DNA of 64,000 bases from Pomphorhynchus laevis (Eukaryota > Acanthocephala > Palaeacanthocephala > Echinorhynchida > Pomphorhynchidae): positions 31,524-95,523 of the forward strand of contig WNNJ02002459.1 of NCBI GenBank assembly GCA_012934845.2, in the 5' to 3' direction. Below the pieces are notes generated by a model that was given only the letters and a program-made list of their open reading frames with translations, ran no database searches and was not told the DNA's origin. The position numbers and the translations under genes are program-made. The first letter of the stretch is position 1, and every line of letters starts with the position of its first letter. Positions 14,801 through 27,433 of the stretch are shown here, in pieces.

Positions 14801-15769
14801 TATGAGCTGCTTTCAAAAAATTTTAAATCTTATTATTAAACATTTCATTTATTATTGACTATCAACACTATGACACAACTGTTAATAATCAATGCAGAAG
14901 TAATGATGAGTTCAAAATTACAGGTTACTACGATATAGCAATATATCAAATAATATTTTATAAAGGGATTCATTCAAAAGTAATTCTATAACATCTAACA
15001 ATAAAAGTTTCAGCAATTCAAAATGTATTATAATTTTATTTAATTTAAACTCAAAGATATGGATTAAAGAAAATTAATTCTTAAACATAACTATATCATA
15101 ATTACATAACTTATAAACGTAACGTATCAAATAACTTATAAAAGTATCGTTGAATAACAGTAGTAATTATAAAATCACAATAATGCAGTAATTTAAATTA
15201 AATAAATAAAAAACGATTTATTTTAACGTGGCAAATGCGTGCCAGCGCACGCTTACATGACCACAACAAAACAAGACTGTGAATCAGGTGTCGAGAAGGT
15301 GTGAACGGAGGAGGTGTTTGAATATGATAAAGTAGGGGGACCGGCGGACGTCGAGAGGGAGTTGATTTCAGGCGAGTGAGGCGGCGACGAGGAAATAACA
15401 ATAAACATTTTGAAATTTGATAAAGAAGTTATAGTAAAATAATAAATTGTAATCAAATACATAAACATATTGATCTGATTACAAAAAATCTCAATCAAAG
15501 TGAATAAGGTCACAATAGCACGGTACATATCTATAAGCAACTAATTTATCATCATTTTTTAATGTTAAAAACATGTTAACAGTAAATTAATTATATTTTA
15601 GAAAAACAAAGCGTCTTGAGTGACATTGTTAAAGATATTGTTTTAGTATTAAGTAACATTTTTTAAATATTATGAATATATTATTACTTATTCTATTTAT
15701 TTTTAAAAATTAACAATTATCGCTTTCTTAAATGGCATTTTATGAATTTAATAATAGAGTTTTTATCAG
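11827..15769. repeat. Macrosatellite unit 4 (type A, more diverged)
   Basis: Period 3943. This is still type A but has visibly more private changes than units 1-3, clustered around 12,690-13,230, 13,900-14,010 and 15,055-15,095. It lies next to the type A/B boundary, which fits weaker homogenisation toward the junction. Confidence 0.96.
15198..15392 (-). mobile_element. CR1/jockey-like LINE tail within unit 4
   Basis: Same insertion in the fourth unit, which is the last to have it. Type B units lack the surrounding segment of about 700 bases (equivalent to about 3115-3820 of unit 1). Confidence 0.8.
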
Positions 15770-17846
15770 AATAAAATATCAGGGCGAAAATACTAATTCT
15801 TAAAAATATATCATAACGATATTATTTAATAAATATACAAATGCAGTTATCACAGTATTTTTTTAAATCAACAAAGCGAATAGTGTTGATGCCCCAAATA
15901 TCAAAACACAGTTTTTAATCATTTATAGATTCAAACGAATGAAAATAAATCACGTGTTAAGAAATAAAGCAACAAATTAAGAAACAAGCGTAAATATACA
16001 GTTTCAAATCAATCAAATACACAAAATTTATGCTTTATCTTTTATGTATCAAGAAAAACGCGAGATACAGGAAGTACATAAAATATTGAAAAGAAATTAC
16101 GAATGAAGTTTGTTTACAAAAAATATTTCAATGCATCTATAAAATTCATTTACAAACTATAGGTTAAAATATTAACGTTAGTAGATCAACTTATTGCTTT
16201 TTATTTGAGAAAGGTTTCGATTATAAGCTTATAGAAATATACAATTATATAAAAAAATCTTGGTGGTATTGGCAAAAACGAATGATTACGAAAATAATAT
16301 TCAATCCTTTTAAAGTAAATAGAATTGTTATAAACCAGAATCAATAATGTACGTGCTAGCACTTACATATTAGGCACGCTACCGTAGATTGTAAGTGAAA
16401 AGTTTGATTCAAATATTGTGTCTTCGAATTTTCTAAACACAAAAAAAGTTAAAAAATTATAAATATTAAATAAAAAAATTACAAACATTAAATCTGTAAA
16501 TTTAATGTTTGCAATAAAAGACGACTACTGCTTAAACACTTTTAATTTAATATCTGTAATTAAATACCTGTAGTCTACGCGTACTTACAACAAAGTAAGA
16601 TTACCAAAAATATCCAATAACGAAGTTGACAAGATCATAGTATTGCTAAATTCTCTAAACAGATAAAGAATCATACATTTATAAATCAAACAGAATAATT
16701 AAATTATTTGTCGTCCTATTAAAATTTCATTCGCGGAAAATATTAAATGCATATATTATTATAAAATTTTAATTAAATAACAAAATTATAAAATAGTGTA
16801 AACTTATGACCGATTATAAATGTATTTTTTCTATAGAAATTGTGCTTTAAAAGGAACTGATATGTTGTCAAAGGTATTGCTATGCTGTCTTTTGTATTAA
16901 ACATTACAAAATTGCACAAACATACTTAAGACTAATACAAATCTAAACGACTCCTTGACTTGTATAACTATTACACGTAATGATGGTTACAAACAAAAAC
17001 CACAGTTTGACTACTGTAAAGTCCGTAATACGTAAGAAATAGCTAAATCTCAATATGAGACCTAAGTTGTGCGTTACAATAATGATTTGTTCTTGATGAT
17101 GGAAATTAAAGACACGCGAAGATTTATTGTTGAAATTCGTGTACAAGCTATTGATAATTGCGTTCTTATCAAAAAAAGATGTTTTCTCGAAAGAACGCGA
17201 TCGTCGAAAGCTTGAACAGTTTTCTAACTAAGCTTTCTCGTAAAATATAATATTATCAAACTAAGAAATGTTATTGACACAAGAGCAAATCATGATTACT
17301 GATTCATGCATACTTTGTATTCGTGCCAAGTGGCAATGTTTTTACTTTTGTTTTCAAAAGTGAAAAATCTCACAAATATCGAAGGTACAATATCATACTT
17401 AGCTAACATAACAAGGAAAAAATATTTTGTATACTAATTTAAAATGTAAAATTGTTATAATTCGTATGATCATAATATTTTCACATTGTAATATATTATG
17501 ATATTATCCGTATATATTAGAAATGATTCAGCAGGCATCGCTATCTCGACAAGCGCTAATTCGCTATTTTCATTGATATGGATGAAATCAGAGAGCTGAG
17601 TGTCTGAATTAATACAACAATTTAATTATAAATACTGATAAATAATTAAATATAAATTAAAATTATATGAGATTTTTTACAATTTATGCTTAAGCAACGA
17701 TAAAATTTATAATTAGTATTTAAAACGAAAATCAATTTCAATGAATTGACTAATAAACAATCCAGATGTATTCAAATATGTAATAATAGTAATTATGAAT
17801 AAAATCTATGTAGATCATATTTCGGACAATATGAATACAGTTTGAG

Positions 17847-18539
17847 TCAAATTTTACAAACACGTAAAGAAATAATTAACCTCTTCGTATAATGTCCAGA
17901 ATCGATAGCGTTAGACTTCCTCCTCTTCGTTATCACTACTTTAGATAGCGCCTGATCACCTAGAATATCTGAATCAACCGATCCACTGACAACTAGCCGG
18001 CCTTTTTCAGGTATCATCTGTTTGTTTATAGTGGGCGTGATTATTTGATCTGTTTCACAAAAGTCAGTTAATAATTCTGTTTCATAATTAAAACTTCCGT
18101 TCGATTCATGATTATCACTATTTGCGTTCGATAAACAGTCAGTTAATTCAGAATCAGATAATGTTTGTACGTCATGTGTCATATAATCGACGGTCTGTTT
18201 ACTAATTTCGGTTTCTGACTGTGAGTTTATAGGTAACGATTCAGGATCACCAGCGTCGTTATTATTTGATGAATTGTCACCTTGTTGCAGAAAGGTGTCA
18301 AAATGTGGCTTAATTTTGCTTGAAAGACTTTGTGGCTTTACTGTGATTGCAGAGCTCAATACTTTTAGTGTGAATTTTCCGTTTTCTTCTATAAGTGCAC
18401 AATCTCTGTATGAACACAATTTATGAGTTCCTGTAAAAACTGACGTATCGACACTGGATCCTGGTATATTAGCTAGCGTGACAATTACTTCATTTGTATT
18501 GCTAAATTCAATGTATCCAAGAGCGGACTGATCAATTGA
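17847..18539 (-). pseudogene. Open extension downstream of the RLE domain (unit 5 copy)
   Basis: About 230 codons run from just after the TAG at 18,540-18,542 to a stop at 17,847. The sequence is rich in Ser, Asn, Asp and Thr and has no domain I recognise; it ends with a basic stretch (TKRRKSN...KRL). This is the only one of the four copies with the frame uninterrupted throughout. It could be the C-terminal part of the LINE ORF or captured sequence. There is no ATG near its start. Confidence 0.5.
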
Positions 18540-19745
18540 CTATGGAAGAGAGTCAACTGCCAGATCAAGTGCCTGGAAGGGGTTCATTCTTCGTGTGGGA
18601 TTCTCCATTATGGGGATAGACATCTCGTAATACGGTCGGTTTAACATATCAATGCTAGATAATATAGCTTTTGAATTTGCTCTCATGAGTGCTATTGATA
18701 TTCGTTAAAAGAGCCGTGCAGATGCGATGCTGTATGGTATAGATGATCGAATTGCTAAGTATCGGGCGATTCGCCTGATGATTTTCCCCCCTTCCACATT
18801 CCAACCGCCGTAACACTCCAAGACTGCAGGTATGAAGTTATATCCCGCCTCAATCATTTTAGCACGGTACTTTCTATCTTTGACCGATATGCGTACTGCG
18901 CAGCTGCGTAACCAGGCACATAAGCTGACTGTCAAAGAAAAGATTTCTGTAGTGGATGTGTTACCGCGAAGTCTATAGCATCTGAAGGATCCCTGTAGAT
19001 CAGAATATCGGCTGGCCGTTCTTGAAGATTTTGGACAAGGTTGCGAACCTCGCAACCCACATGCATTCCTGCTGATTGTGCCGCCTGGAGAACGACGTCA
19101 CGAATTGCATTATGACGCATTCCTGGAAAACCACCGTAGTTGCAAGTTTGTGCATGGAAGCCCTCAGCATCTGCGTTTCGAAAACATCGACTACAACGGT
19201 AGTCACTTGGAGCAATTTGCAGACCTAACCACATTCTTAAAAGAATTGTAAATTCTTGGTCGGTAAGAGCTAGGCCGAGACTTCGATTTGGGGCGCATTG
19301 TAACCATGCGTTCGCATGTGGCTGTGATACCGCTATTAGTCTGGCCCTTGTCCGATCATCTCCAGTGTCTAATAGATTTTTACGCTTCTCTGAGTCAATT
19401 TTGAACGATATTTGATGTAGTCTAGTGGATGAAGCCTGTTGTTCCACTTCTGCTCCGTGTAGCGCAAGTATTTCATTCGCGTTTACAAAGCCCGGAAATG
19501 TATTTGGATCCTGGTTCACAAACGCGGCCACTGTGCTGACGCTTGCTGCAAAGGCTGCCGCTCTGTGTTTGTTTGTACTCCTAAGTCCCAGACCGCCCAT
19601 TTTTAGTAGGAGCTCAACTTGAGATCGTGTTCGCGCTGACAGTTGTATTGAAGCGATGATTTCCATCGCCCGTATCACACCATTATCAAACTGCTTACAG
19701 AAAAGTTCGGTGCTTGCTGGATCTACATTGCTATCGAATATAACG
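18540..19745 (-). pseudogene. RT thumb and restriction-like endonuclease (unit 5 copy)
   Basis: The frame from 19,765 to 18,932 contains MGGLGLRS and HANAWLQ of the RT thumb, then a C-x2-C-x9-H-x3-C zinc motif (CSRCF...HAQTC), RHNAIRD, RPADIL and AIDFAVTHPLQ. These match the CCHC, R/K-HN, P-D and D landmarks of RLE domains. It stops with TGA after PLQKSFL. A one-base deletion near 18,889, shared with unit 6, then shifts the remaining endonuclease part (GYNFIPAVLECYGGW) into another frame. Non-functional. Confidence 0.8.
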
Positions 19746-21201
19746 ATATGAATCGTTATAATCATTATTTAATCATAAAGACAGATTTATAAAAACTTTG
19801 AAAAAGTCATGCAAAAATAATTTGCATGTGTTTGGGATAATCATAATTCTCAAAGTATTTTGGTAAGCCACGATTTATTATAATATTAATAAACATCACA
19901 TTTATCTTCTTATATAAAATAAATAATTCTTTAATTATTGATCACAATACTTTGTTTGGCTAAACCGCTAGTATTATAATATCGCAAATATATTATCGCA
20001 TAATTGAACAAATAATGAAAAAGTGAAAATCATACCATTTAATTAAACGTAACAGAAACGATAGAACATGATTATATTGACAACAATCAATAAAAATACA
20101 AATATCAGGAAACAAATTGCGCAAAATTAAGATTTGCTCTAACAATATGAATTAGCATAAATTAAAATAATCTTTAACAGAACGTTGGCAATAATTTAGA
20201 ACTGCAAGTAATGTCGGCTTAATACATTAACACAAAATAAATATTGAATTTTGCAAAATCCAAATAAATGTAATATTTAAAGAGGTAACGAAATCTACTA
20301 ATTATAGTATTGAACAATTATATAAAAAAAAGATTTTGAACAAAAAGTTTAAGGCTAAGCTATCAAAATTCAACGCTACTTACACTTCTGTAAAGTCACC
20401 AGTGAAGGAAAGTGAAGGGTTTGTGGCAAAGACAGATCCGTACATTTTTCTAATAATAAACAATTGGCAATTTTGTAAAAACAAAGAAAGCGTAAAAATA
20501 TCGATAAAATATCTAGTATTTAAAATTAATTTAATTATTAAAAAAGACAATTTTATGAAAAATTGTGAAAAGCACTATTTCGATAGTTCATTGATATAAC
20601 AAAATTGAAGTGTGTATGAAAATACGTATTGGAGAACTTTCGAAACCTCCAAAATTTCTAACATGTAAAAGCGTATGAGCTGCTTTCAAGAAAAATTTAA
20701 AACTTATTTTTAAAAATTTCATTTATTATTAACTATCAACGCTATGACACAACTGTCAATAATCAATACAAATGTAATGATGAGTTCAAAATAACAAGTT
20801 AGTACGTTAACAAAAATATTTTTTAAATATTTAGTGACATTTTTTAAATAGTATGAATATATTATTACTTATTTCATTTATTTTTAAAAATTCATAATTA
20901 TCCGTTTCTTAAATGGCTTTGTATGAATTTAATAATAGAGTATTTATCACGTTTTTGTAATATTTAAAATATATCAGAATACAATATTAGGTCGAAAATA
21001 TTCATTTTTATAAAATACAACAGTACGATAATATTTATTAAATATGAATATGCAGTTATCACATTATTTCTTTAAAATCAACAAAACGTATCGTGTTATG
21101 CTCAAATATAAAAACACAGTTTTTAATCATTTATCAGATTCAAACAAATGAAAATAAATCACGTGCTAAGAAATAAAGCAAAACATTTATAAACAAGCGT
21201 A

Positions 21202-22213
21202 TATATATCTCGTATATATCCAAAACAACAAGCAATACATAACATCAATCTCACAGACTAAAATCTACAAGTCGTTGCTCCAATCTGTTGTCGGAATTCT
21301 GCGTTAACTTCTTTCAACGATCTTTGTATATTGATCGTCGGGCAAGCCAAAATGTGTTCTCCGGTTTGAATGACGACGCAGTCGCAGTTTGATGATGTTA
21401 CAAGCCGTGCTCTGAAATAAAACCTCTGTATCGACCGTATACGGAACGTAGCCTGTTTAGCTGTACCCAGTGTGAACGGGTCAAATCGTTACAGATCGGA
21501 GATAGTGACACATTAGGAACAAACCTGCGTAGTTGGGATGTTGACTTCTTCCATCTTTGTTGCCACCTCCTACATACAAGCTCATCAATTCCGTTCGTGT
21601 TAATTAGATTAAGCAGAGTTCTGACACGTCTGCTGAACGGATGTCGTGATTTGAGGCAGAGTTTGACAACAGGGATTGGTAAGGTGTTCAGGGATCGGCT
21701 TGCTGAGACACAGATTTCGTCCCGCCTTATATCGACTGGTGGTATACCAGATGACACTGGAAGTAAGTCGATTGGTGTTAGCCTTATTGCTCCACTGATT
21801 AATATCATTGCCCCGTTAAGACTTGCGTCAACTTTCTTGACATGTGTGCTTCAAGACCATACCGGGGCCGCATATTCAGCAGCCGAGTAACATAGGCCAA
21901 TACAGACGTTCGCAGTGTATGGAAGCTTGAAACCCAATTGATTCCGCCCAGACGGAAAATAATATTGCAGCGTGACCGCATTTTTCCTGAGATAGATTTA
22001 ATGTGTTGCCTCTAAAATAGTGTGCGATCAAGAGTGACTCCGAGATACGTTGGATGATTCACATTAGGCAATCTGGTACCGTCAAGAGATACAGTCAATG
22101 TAGCATCAACTTTGTAATTATTGAGATGAAATAAAGATACTACCGTCTTATCAATGTTAAGTCGAAGATGCCACTTTTTGAAATATCCGGATAGTATACT
22201 TATATCGGCAGAG
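21202..22213 (-). mobile_element. Jockey/CR1-like LINE RT tail in unit 6
   Basis: About 1 kb flanked by direct repeats of aaacaagcgta (21,191-21,201 and 22,214-22,224), a clear target-site duplication. On the reverse strand it begins after the RT catalytic motif with LSGYFKKWHLRLNIDKT and YLGVTLDR. A stop follows TLF, then MRSRCNIIFRLGG, a frameshift near LAYVT, and AEYAAPVW onward. In this copy the C-terminal part is cut short at RGFISEHGL. 5'-truncated. Confidence 0.85.
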
Positions 22214-24078
22214 AAACAAGCGTAAATATACAGTTTCAAATCAATCAAATACACATAATTTATGCTAAATCTTTTATGTATCAAGAAAAACGCGAGATAC
22301 AGGAAGTACATAAAATATTGAAAAGAAATTACGAATGAAGTTTGTTTACAAAAAATATTTCAATGCATCTATAAAATTCATTTACAAACTATATGTTAAA
22401 ATATTAACGTTAGTAGATCAACTTATTGCTTTTTATTTGAGAAAGGTTTCGATTATAAGCTTATAGAAATATACAATTATATAAAAAAATCTTGGTGGTA
22501 TTGGCAAAAACGAATGATTACGAAAATAATATTCAATCCTTTTAAAGTAAATAGAATTTTTATAAACCAGAATCAATAATGTACGTGTTAGCACTTACAT
22601 ATTAGGCACGCTACCGTAGATTGTAAGTGAAAAGTTTGATTCAAATATTGTGTCTTCGAATTTTCTAAACACAAAAAAAGTTAAAAAATTATAAATATTA
22701 AATAAAAAAATTACAAACATTAAATCTGTAAATTTAATGTTTGCAATAAAAGACGACCAATGCTTAAACACCTTCAATTAAATATCTGTAATAAAATACC
22801 TTTCGTCTACGCGTACTTACAACAGAGTAACATTACCAAAAATATCCAATAACGAAGTTGACAAGATCATAGTATTGCTAAATTCTCTAAACAGATAAAG
22901 AATCATTCAATTATAAATCAAACAGAATAATTAAATTATTTGTCGTCCTATTAAAATTTCATTCGCGGAAAATATTAAATGCATATATTATTATAAAATT
23001 TTAATTAAATAACAAAATTATAAAATAGTGTAAACTTATGACCGATTATAAATGTATTTTTTCTATAGAAATTGTGCTTTAAAAGGAACTGATATGTTGT
23101 CAAAGGTATTGCTATGCTGTCTTTTGTATTAAACATTATAAAATTGCACAAACATACTTAAGACTAATACAAATCTAAACGACTCCTTGACTTGTATAAC
23201 TATTACACGTAATGATGGTTACAAACAAAAACCACAGTTTGACTACTGTAAAGTCCGTAATACGTAAGAAATAGCTAAATCTCAATATGAGACCTAAGTT
23301 GTGCGTTACAATAATGATTTGTTCTTGATGATGGAAATTAAAGACACGCGAAGATTTATTGTTGAAATTCGTGTACAAGCTATTGATAATTGCGTTCTTA
23401 TCAAAAAAAGATGTTTTCTCGAAAGAACGCGATCGTCGAAAGCTTGAACAGTTTTCTAACTAAGCTTTCTCGTAAAATATAATATTATCAAACTAAGAAA
23501 TGTTATTGACACAAGAGCAAATCATGATTACTGATTCATGCATACTTTGTATTCGTGCCAAGTAACAATGTTTTTACTTTTGTTTTCAAAAGTGAAAAAT
23601 CTCACAAATATCGAAGGTACAATATCATACTTAGCTAACATAACAAGGAAAAAATATTTTGTATACTAATTTAAAATGTAAAATTGTTATAATTCGTATG
23701 ATCATAATATTTTCACATTGTAATATATTATGATATTATCCGTATATATTAGAAATGATTCAGCAGGCATCGCTATCTCGACAAGCGCTAATTCGCTATT
23801 TTCATTGATATGGATGAAATCAGAGAGCTGAGTGTCTGAATTAATACAACAATTTAATTATAAATACTGATAAATAATTAAATATAAATTAAAATTATAT
23901 GAGATTTTTTACAATTTATGCTTAAGCAACGATAAAATTTATAATTAGTATTTAAAACGAAAAACAATTTCAATGAATTGACTAATAAACAATCCAGATG
24001 TATTCAAATATGTAATAATAGTAATTATGAATAAAATCTATGTAGATCAAATTTCGGACAATATGAATACAGTTTTAG

Positions 24079-24771
24079 TCAAATTTTACAAACACGTAAA
24101 GAAATAATTAACCTCTTCGTATAATGTCCAGAATCGATAGCGTTAGACTTCCTCCACTTCGTTATCACTACTTTAGATAGCGCCTGATCACCTAGAATAT
24201 CTGAATCAACCGATCCACTGACAACTAGCCGGCCTTTTTCAGGTATCATCTGTTTGTTTATAGTGGGCGTGATTATTTGATCTGTTTCACAAAAGTCAGT
24301 TAATAATTCTGTTTCATAATTAAAACTTCCGTTCGATTCATGATTATCACTATTTGCGTTCGATAAACAGTCAGTTAATTCAGAATCAGATAATGTTTGT
24401 AAGTCATGTGTCATATAATCGACGGTCTGTTTACTAATTTCGGTTTCTGACTGTGAGTTTATAGGTAACGATTCAGGATCACCAGCGTCGTTATTATTTG
24501 ATGAATTGTCACCTTGTTGCAGAAAGGTGTCAAAATGTGGCTTAATTTTGCTTGAAAGACTTTGTGGCTTTACTGTGATTGCAGAGCTCAATACTTTTAG
24601 TGTGAATTTTCCGTTTTCTTCTATAAGTGCACAATCTCTGTATGAACACAATTTATGAGTTCCTGTAAAAACTGACGTATCGACACTGGATCCTGGTATA
24701 TTAGCTAGCGTGACAATTACTTAATTTGTATTGCTAAATTCAATGTATCCAAGAGCGGACTGATCAATTGA
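24079..24771 (-). pseudogene. Open extension downstream of the RLE domain (unit 6 copy)
   Basis: As in unit 5, but a Glu codon near 24,721 has become TAA, leaving 190 codons open. Substitutions relative to unit 5 include HDV to HDL and KRR to KWR. Confidence 0.5.
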
Positions 24772-25977
24772 CTATGGAAGAGAGTCAACTGCCAGATCAA
24801 GTGCCTGGAAGGGGTTCATTCTTCGTGTGGGATTCTCCATTATGGGGATAGACATCTCGTAATACGGTCGGTTTAACATATCAATGCTAGATAATATAGC
24901 TTTTGAATTTGCTCTCATGAGTGCTATTGATATTCGTTAAAAGAGCCGTGCAGATGCGATGCTGTATGGTATAGATGATCGAATTGCTAAGTATCGGGCG
25001 ATTCGCCTGATGATTTTCCCCCCTTCCACATTCCAACCGCCGTAACACTCCAAGACTGCAGGTATGAAGTTATATCCCGCCTCAATCATTTTAGCACGGT
25101 ACTTTCTATCTTTGACCGATATGCGTACTGCGCAGCTGCGTAACCAGGCACATAAGCTGACTGTCAAAGAAAAGATTTCTGTAGTGGATGTGTTACCGCG
25201 AAGTCTATAGCATCTGAAGGATCCCTGTAGATCAGAATATCGGCTGGCCGTTCTTGAAGATTTTGGACAAGGTTGCGAACCTCGCAACCCACATGCATTC
25301 TTGCTGATTGTGCCGCCTGGAGAACGACGTCACGAATTGCATTATGACGCATTCCTGGAAAACCACCGTAGTTGCAAGTTTGTGCATGGAAGCCCTCAGC
25401 ATCTGCGTTTCGAAAACATCGACTACAACGGTAGTCACTTGGAGCAATTTGCAGACCTAACCACATTCATAAAAGAATTGTAAATTCTTGGTCGGTAAGA
25501 GCTAGGCCGAGACTTCGATTTGAGGCGCATTGTAACCATGCGTTCGCATGTGGCTGTGATACCGCTATTTGTCTGGCCCTTGTCCGATCATCTCCAGTGT
25601 CTAATAGATTTTTACGCTTCTCTGAGTCAATTTTGAACGATATTTGATGTAGTCTAGTGGATGAAGCCTGTTGTTCCACTTCTGCTCCGTGTAGCGCAAG
25701 TATTTCATTCGCGTTTACAAAGCCCGGAAATGTATTTGGATCCTGGTTCACAAACGCGGCCACTGTGCTGACGCTTGCTGCAAAGGCTGCCGCTCTGTGT
25801 TTGTCTGTACTCCTAAGTCCCAGACCGCCCATTTTTAGTAGGAGCTCAACTTGAGATCGTGTTCGCGCTGACAGTTGTATTGAAGCGATGATTTCCATCG
25901 CCCGTATCACACCATTATCAAACTGCTTACAGAAAAGTTCGGTGCTTGCTGGATCTACATTGCTATCGAATATAACG
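24772..25977 (-). pseudogene. RT thumb and restriction-like endonuclease (unit 6 copy)
   Basis: Same domain order as in unit 5, with one more lesion that splits the frame between FTILL (25,467) and MWLGL (25,466). It is therefore the most damaged of the four copies. Confidence 0.8.
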
Positions 25978-27433
25978 ATATGAATCGTTATAATCATTAT
26001 TTAATCATAAAGACAGATTTATAAAAACTTTGAAAAAGTCATGCAAAAATAATTTGCATGTGTTTGGGATAATCATAATTCTCAAAGTATTTTGGTAAGC
26101 CACGATTTATTATAATATTAATAAACATCACATTTATCTTCTTATATAAAATAAATAATTCTTTAATTATTGATCACAATACTTTGTTTGGCTAAACCGC
26201 TAGTATTATAATATCGCAAATATATTATCGCATAATTGAACAAATAATGAAAAAGTGAAAATCATACCATTTAATTAAACGTAACAGAAACGATAGAACA
26301 TGATTATATTGACAACAATCAATAAAAATACAAATATCAGGAAACAAATTGCGCAAAATTAAGATTTGCTCTAACAATATGAATTAGCATAAATTAAAAT
26401 AATCTTTAACAGAACGTTGGCAATAATTTAGAACTGCAAGTAATGTCGGCTTAATACATTAACACAAAATAAATATTGAATTTTGCAAAATCCAAATAAA
26501 TGTAATATTTAAAGAGGTAACGAAATCTACTAATTATAGTATTGAACAATTATATAAAAAAAAGATTTTGAACAAAAAGTTTAAGGCTAAGCTATCAAAA
26601 TTCAACGCTACTTACACTTCTGTAAAGTCACCAGTGAAGGAAAGTGAAGGGTTTGTGGCAAAGACAGATCCGTACATTTTTCTAATAATAAACAATTGGC
26701 AATTTTGTAAAAACAAAGAAAGCGTAAAAATATCGATAAAATATCTAGTATTTAAAATTAATTTAATTATTAAAAAAGACAATTTTATGAAAAATTGTGA
26801 AAAGCACTATTTCGATAGTTCATTGATATAACAAAATTGAAGTGTGTATGAAAATACGTATTGGAGAACTTTCGAAACCTCCAAAATTTCTAACATGTAA
26901 AAGCGTATGAGCTGCTTTCAAGAAAAATTTAAAACTTATTTTTAAAAATTTCATTTATTATTAACTATCAACGCTATGACACAACTGTCAATAATCAATA
27001 CAAATGTAATGATGAGTTCAAAATAACAAGTTAGTACGTTAACAAAAATATTTTTTAAATATTTAGTGACATTTTTTAAATAGTATGAATATATTATTAC
27101 TTATTTCATTTATTTTTAAAAATTCATAATTATCCGTTTCTTAAATGGCTTTGTATGAATTTAATAATAGAGTATTTATCACGTTTTTGTAATATTTAAA
27201 ATATATCAGAATACAATATTAGGTCGAAAATATTCATTTTTATAAAATACAACAGTACGATAATATTTATTAAATATGAATATGCAGTTATCACATTATT
27301 TCTTTAAAATCAACAAAACGTATCGTGTTATGCTCAAATATAAAAACACAGTTTTTAATCATTTATCAGATTCAAACAAATGAAAATAAATCACGTGCTA
27401 AGAAATAAAGCAAAACATTTATAAACAAGCGTA

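Larger units (their letters stand above)
17837..19745 (-). mobile_element. RLE-class LINE fragment in unit 5
   Basis: About 1.9 kb inserted into the satellite between two copies of atatgaat (17,829-17,836 and 19,746-19,753). Uninterrupted type A sequence reads cggacaataacaaatcg at this site. The piece is 5'-truncated inside the RT thumb, then carries a CCHC motif, a PD-(D/E)xK-type endonuclease and a long open extension to the 3' side. Known relatives with this order are R2/NeSL/Hero-like LINEs, but the exact clade is not determined. Confidence 0.85.
15770..20977. repeat. Macrosatellite unit 5 (A/B hybrid)
   Basis: The first roughly 280 bases match type A and lack the jockey-like LINE piece found at this site in type B. 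From about 16,050-16,065 the sequence becomes type B (for example cgcgagatac instead of cgcgatatac) and stays so to the end. It has one instead of two 20-bp repeats near 16,862, the RLE-type LINE insert at 17,837-19,745, and lacks the roughly 700-base type A segment that holds the CR1-like tail. The hybrid structure suggests an exchange between A and B units. Confidence 0.93.
24069..25977 (-). mobile_element. RLE-class LINE fragment in unit 6
   Basis: Same insertion and same 8-bp flanks (24,061-24,068 and 25,978-25,985). It shares the one-base frameshift of unit 5. Confidence 0.85.
20978..27209. repeat. Macrosatellite unit 6 (type B, 6232 bp)
   Basis: First complete type B unit, starting at the aatacaatattagg equivalent of the type A start. 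It contains both reverse-strand LINE pieces (21,202-22,213 and 24,069-25,977) inside a diverged copy of the 3.9-kb sequence. It is nearly identical to units 7 and 8. Confidence 0.95.

Noticed and set aside
1-15769. Tandem rDNA, histone or snRNA gene cluster
   Set aside because: The unit is AT-rich throughout, with no rRNA, histone, 5S or snRNA sequence recognisable on either strand.
19425-19622. 65-codon plus-strand frame inside each RLE insert
   Set aside because: Antisense to the RT thumb, with no independent evidence.
20336-20599. 87-codon plus-strand frame in type B units (KSPVKESEGFVAKTDPYIFLI)
   Set aside because: It looks protein-like, but type A units stop early (after about KGSVKYR), it has no ATG, and differences between types are mostly replacement changes. 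Kept only as a weak possibility.
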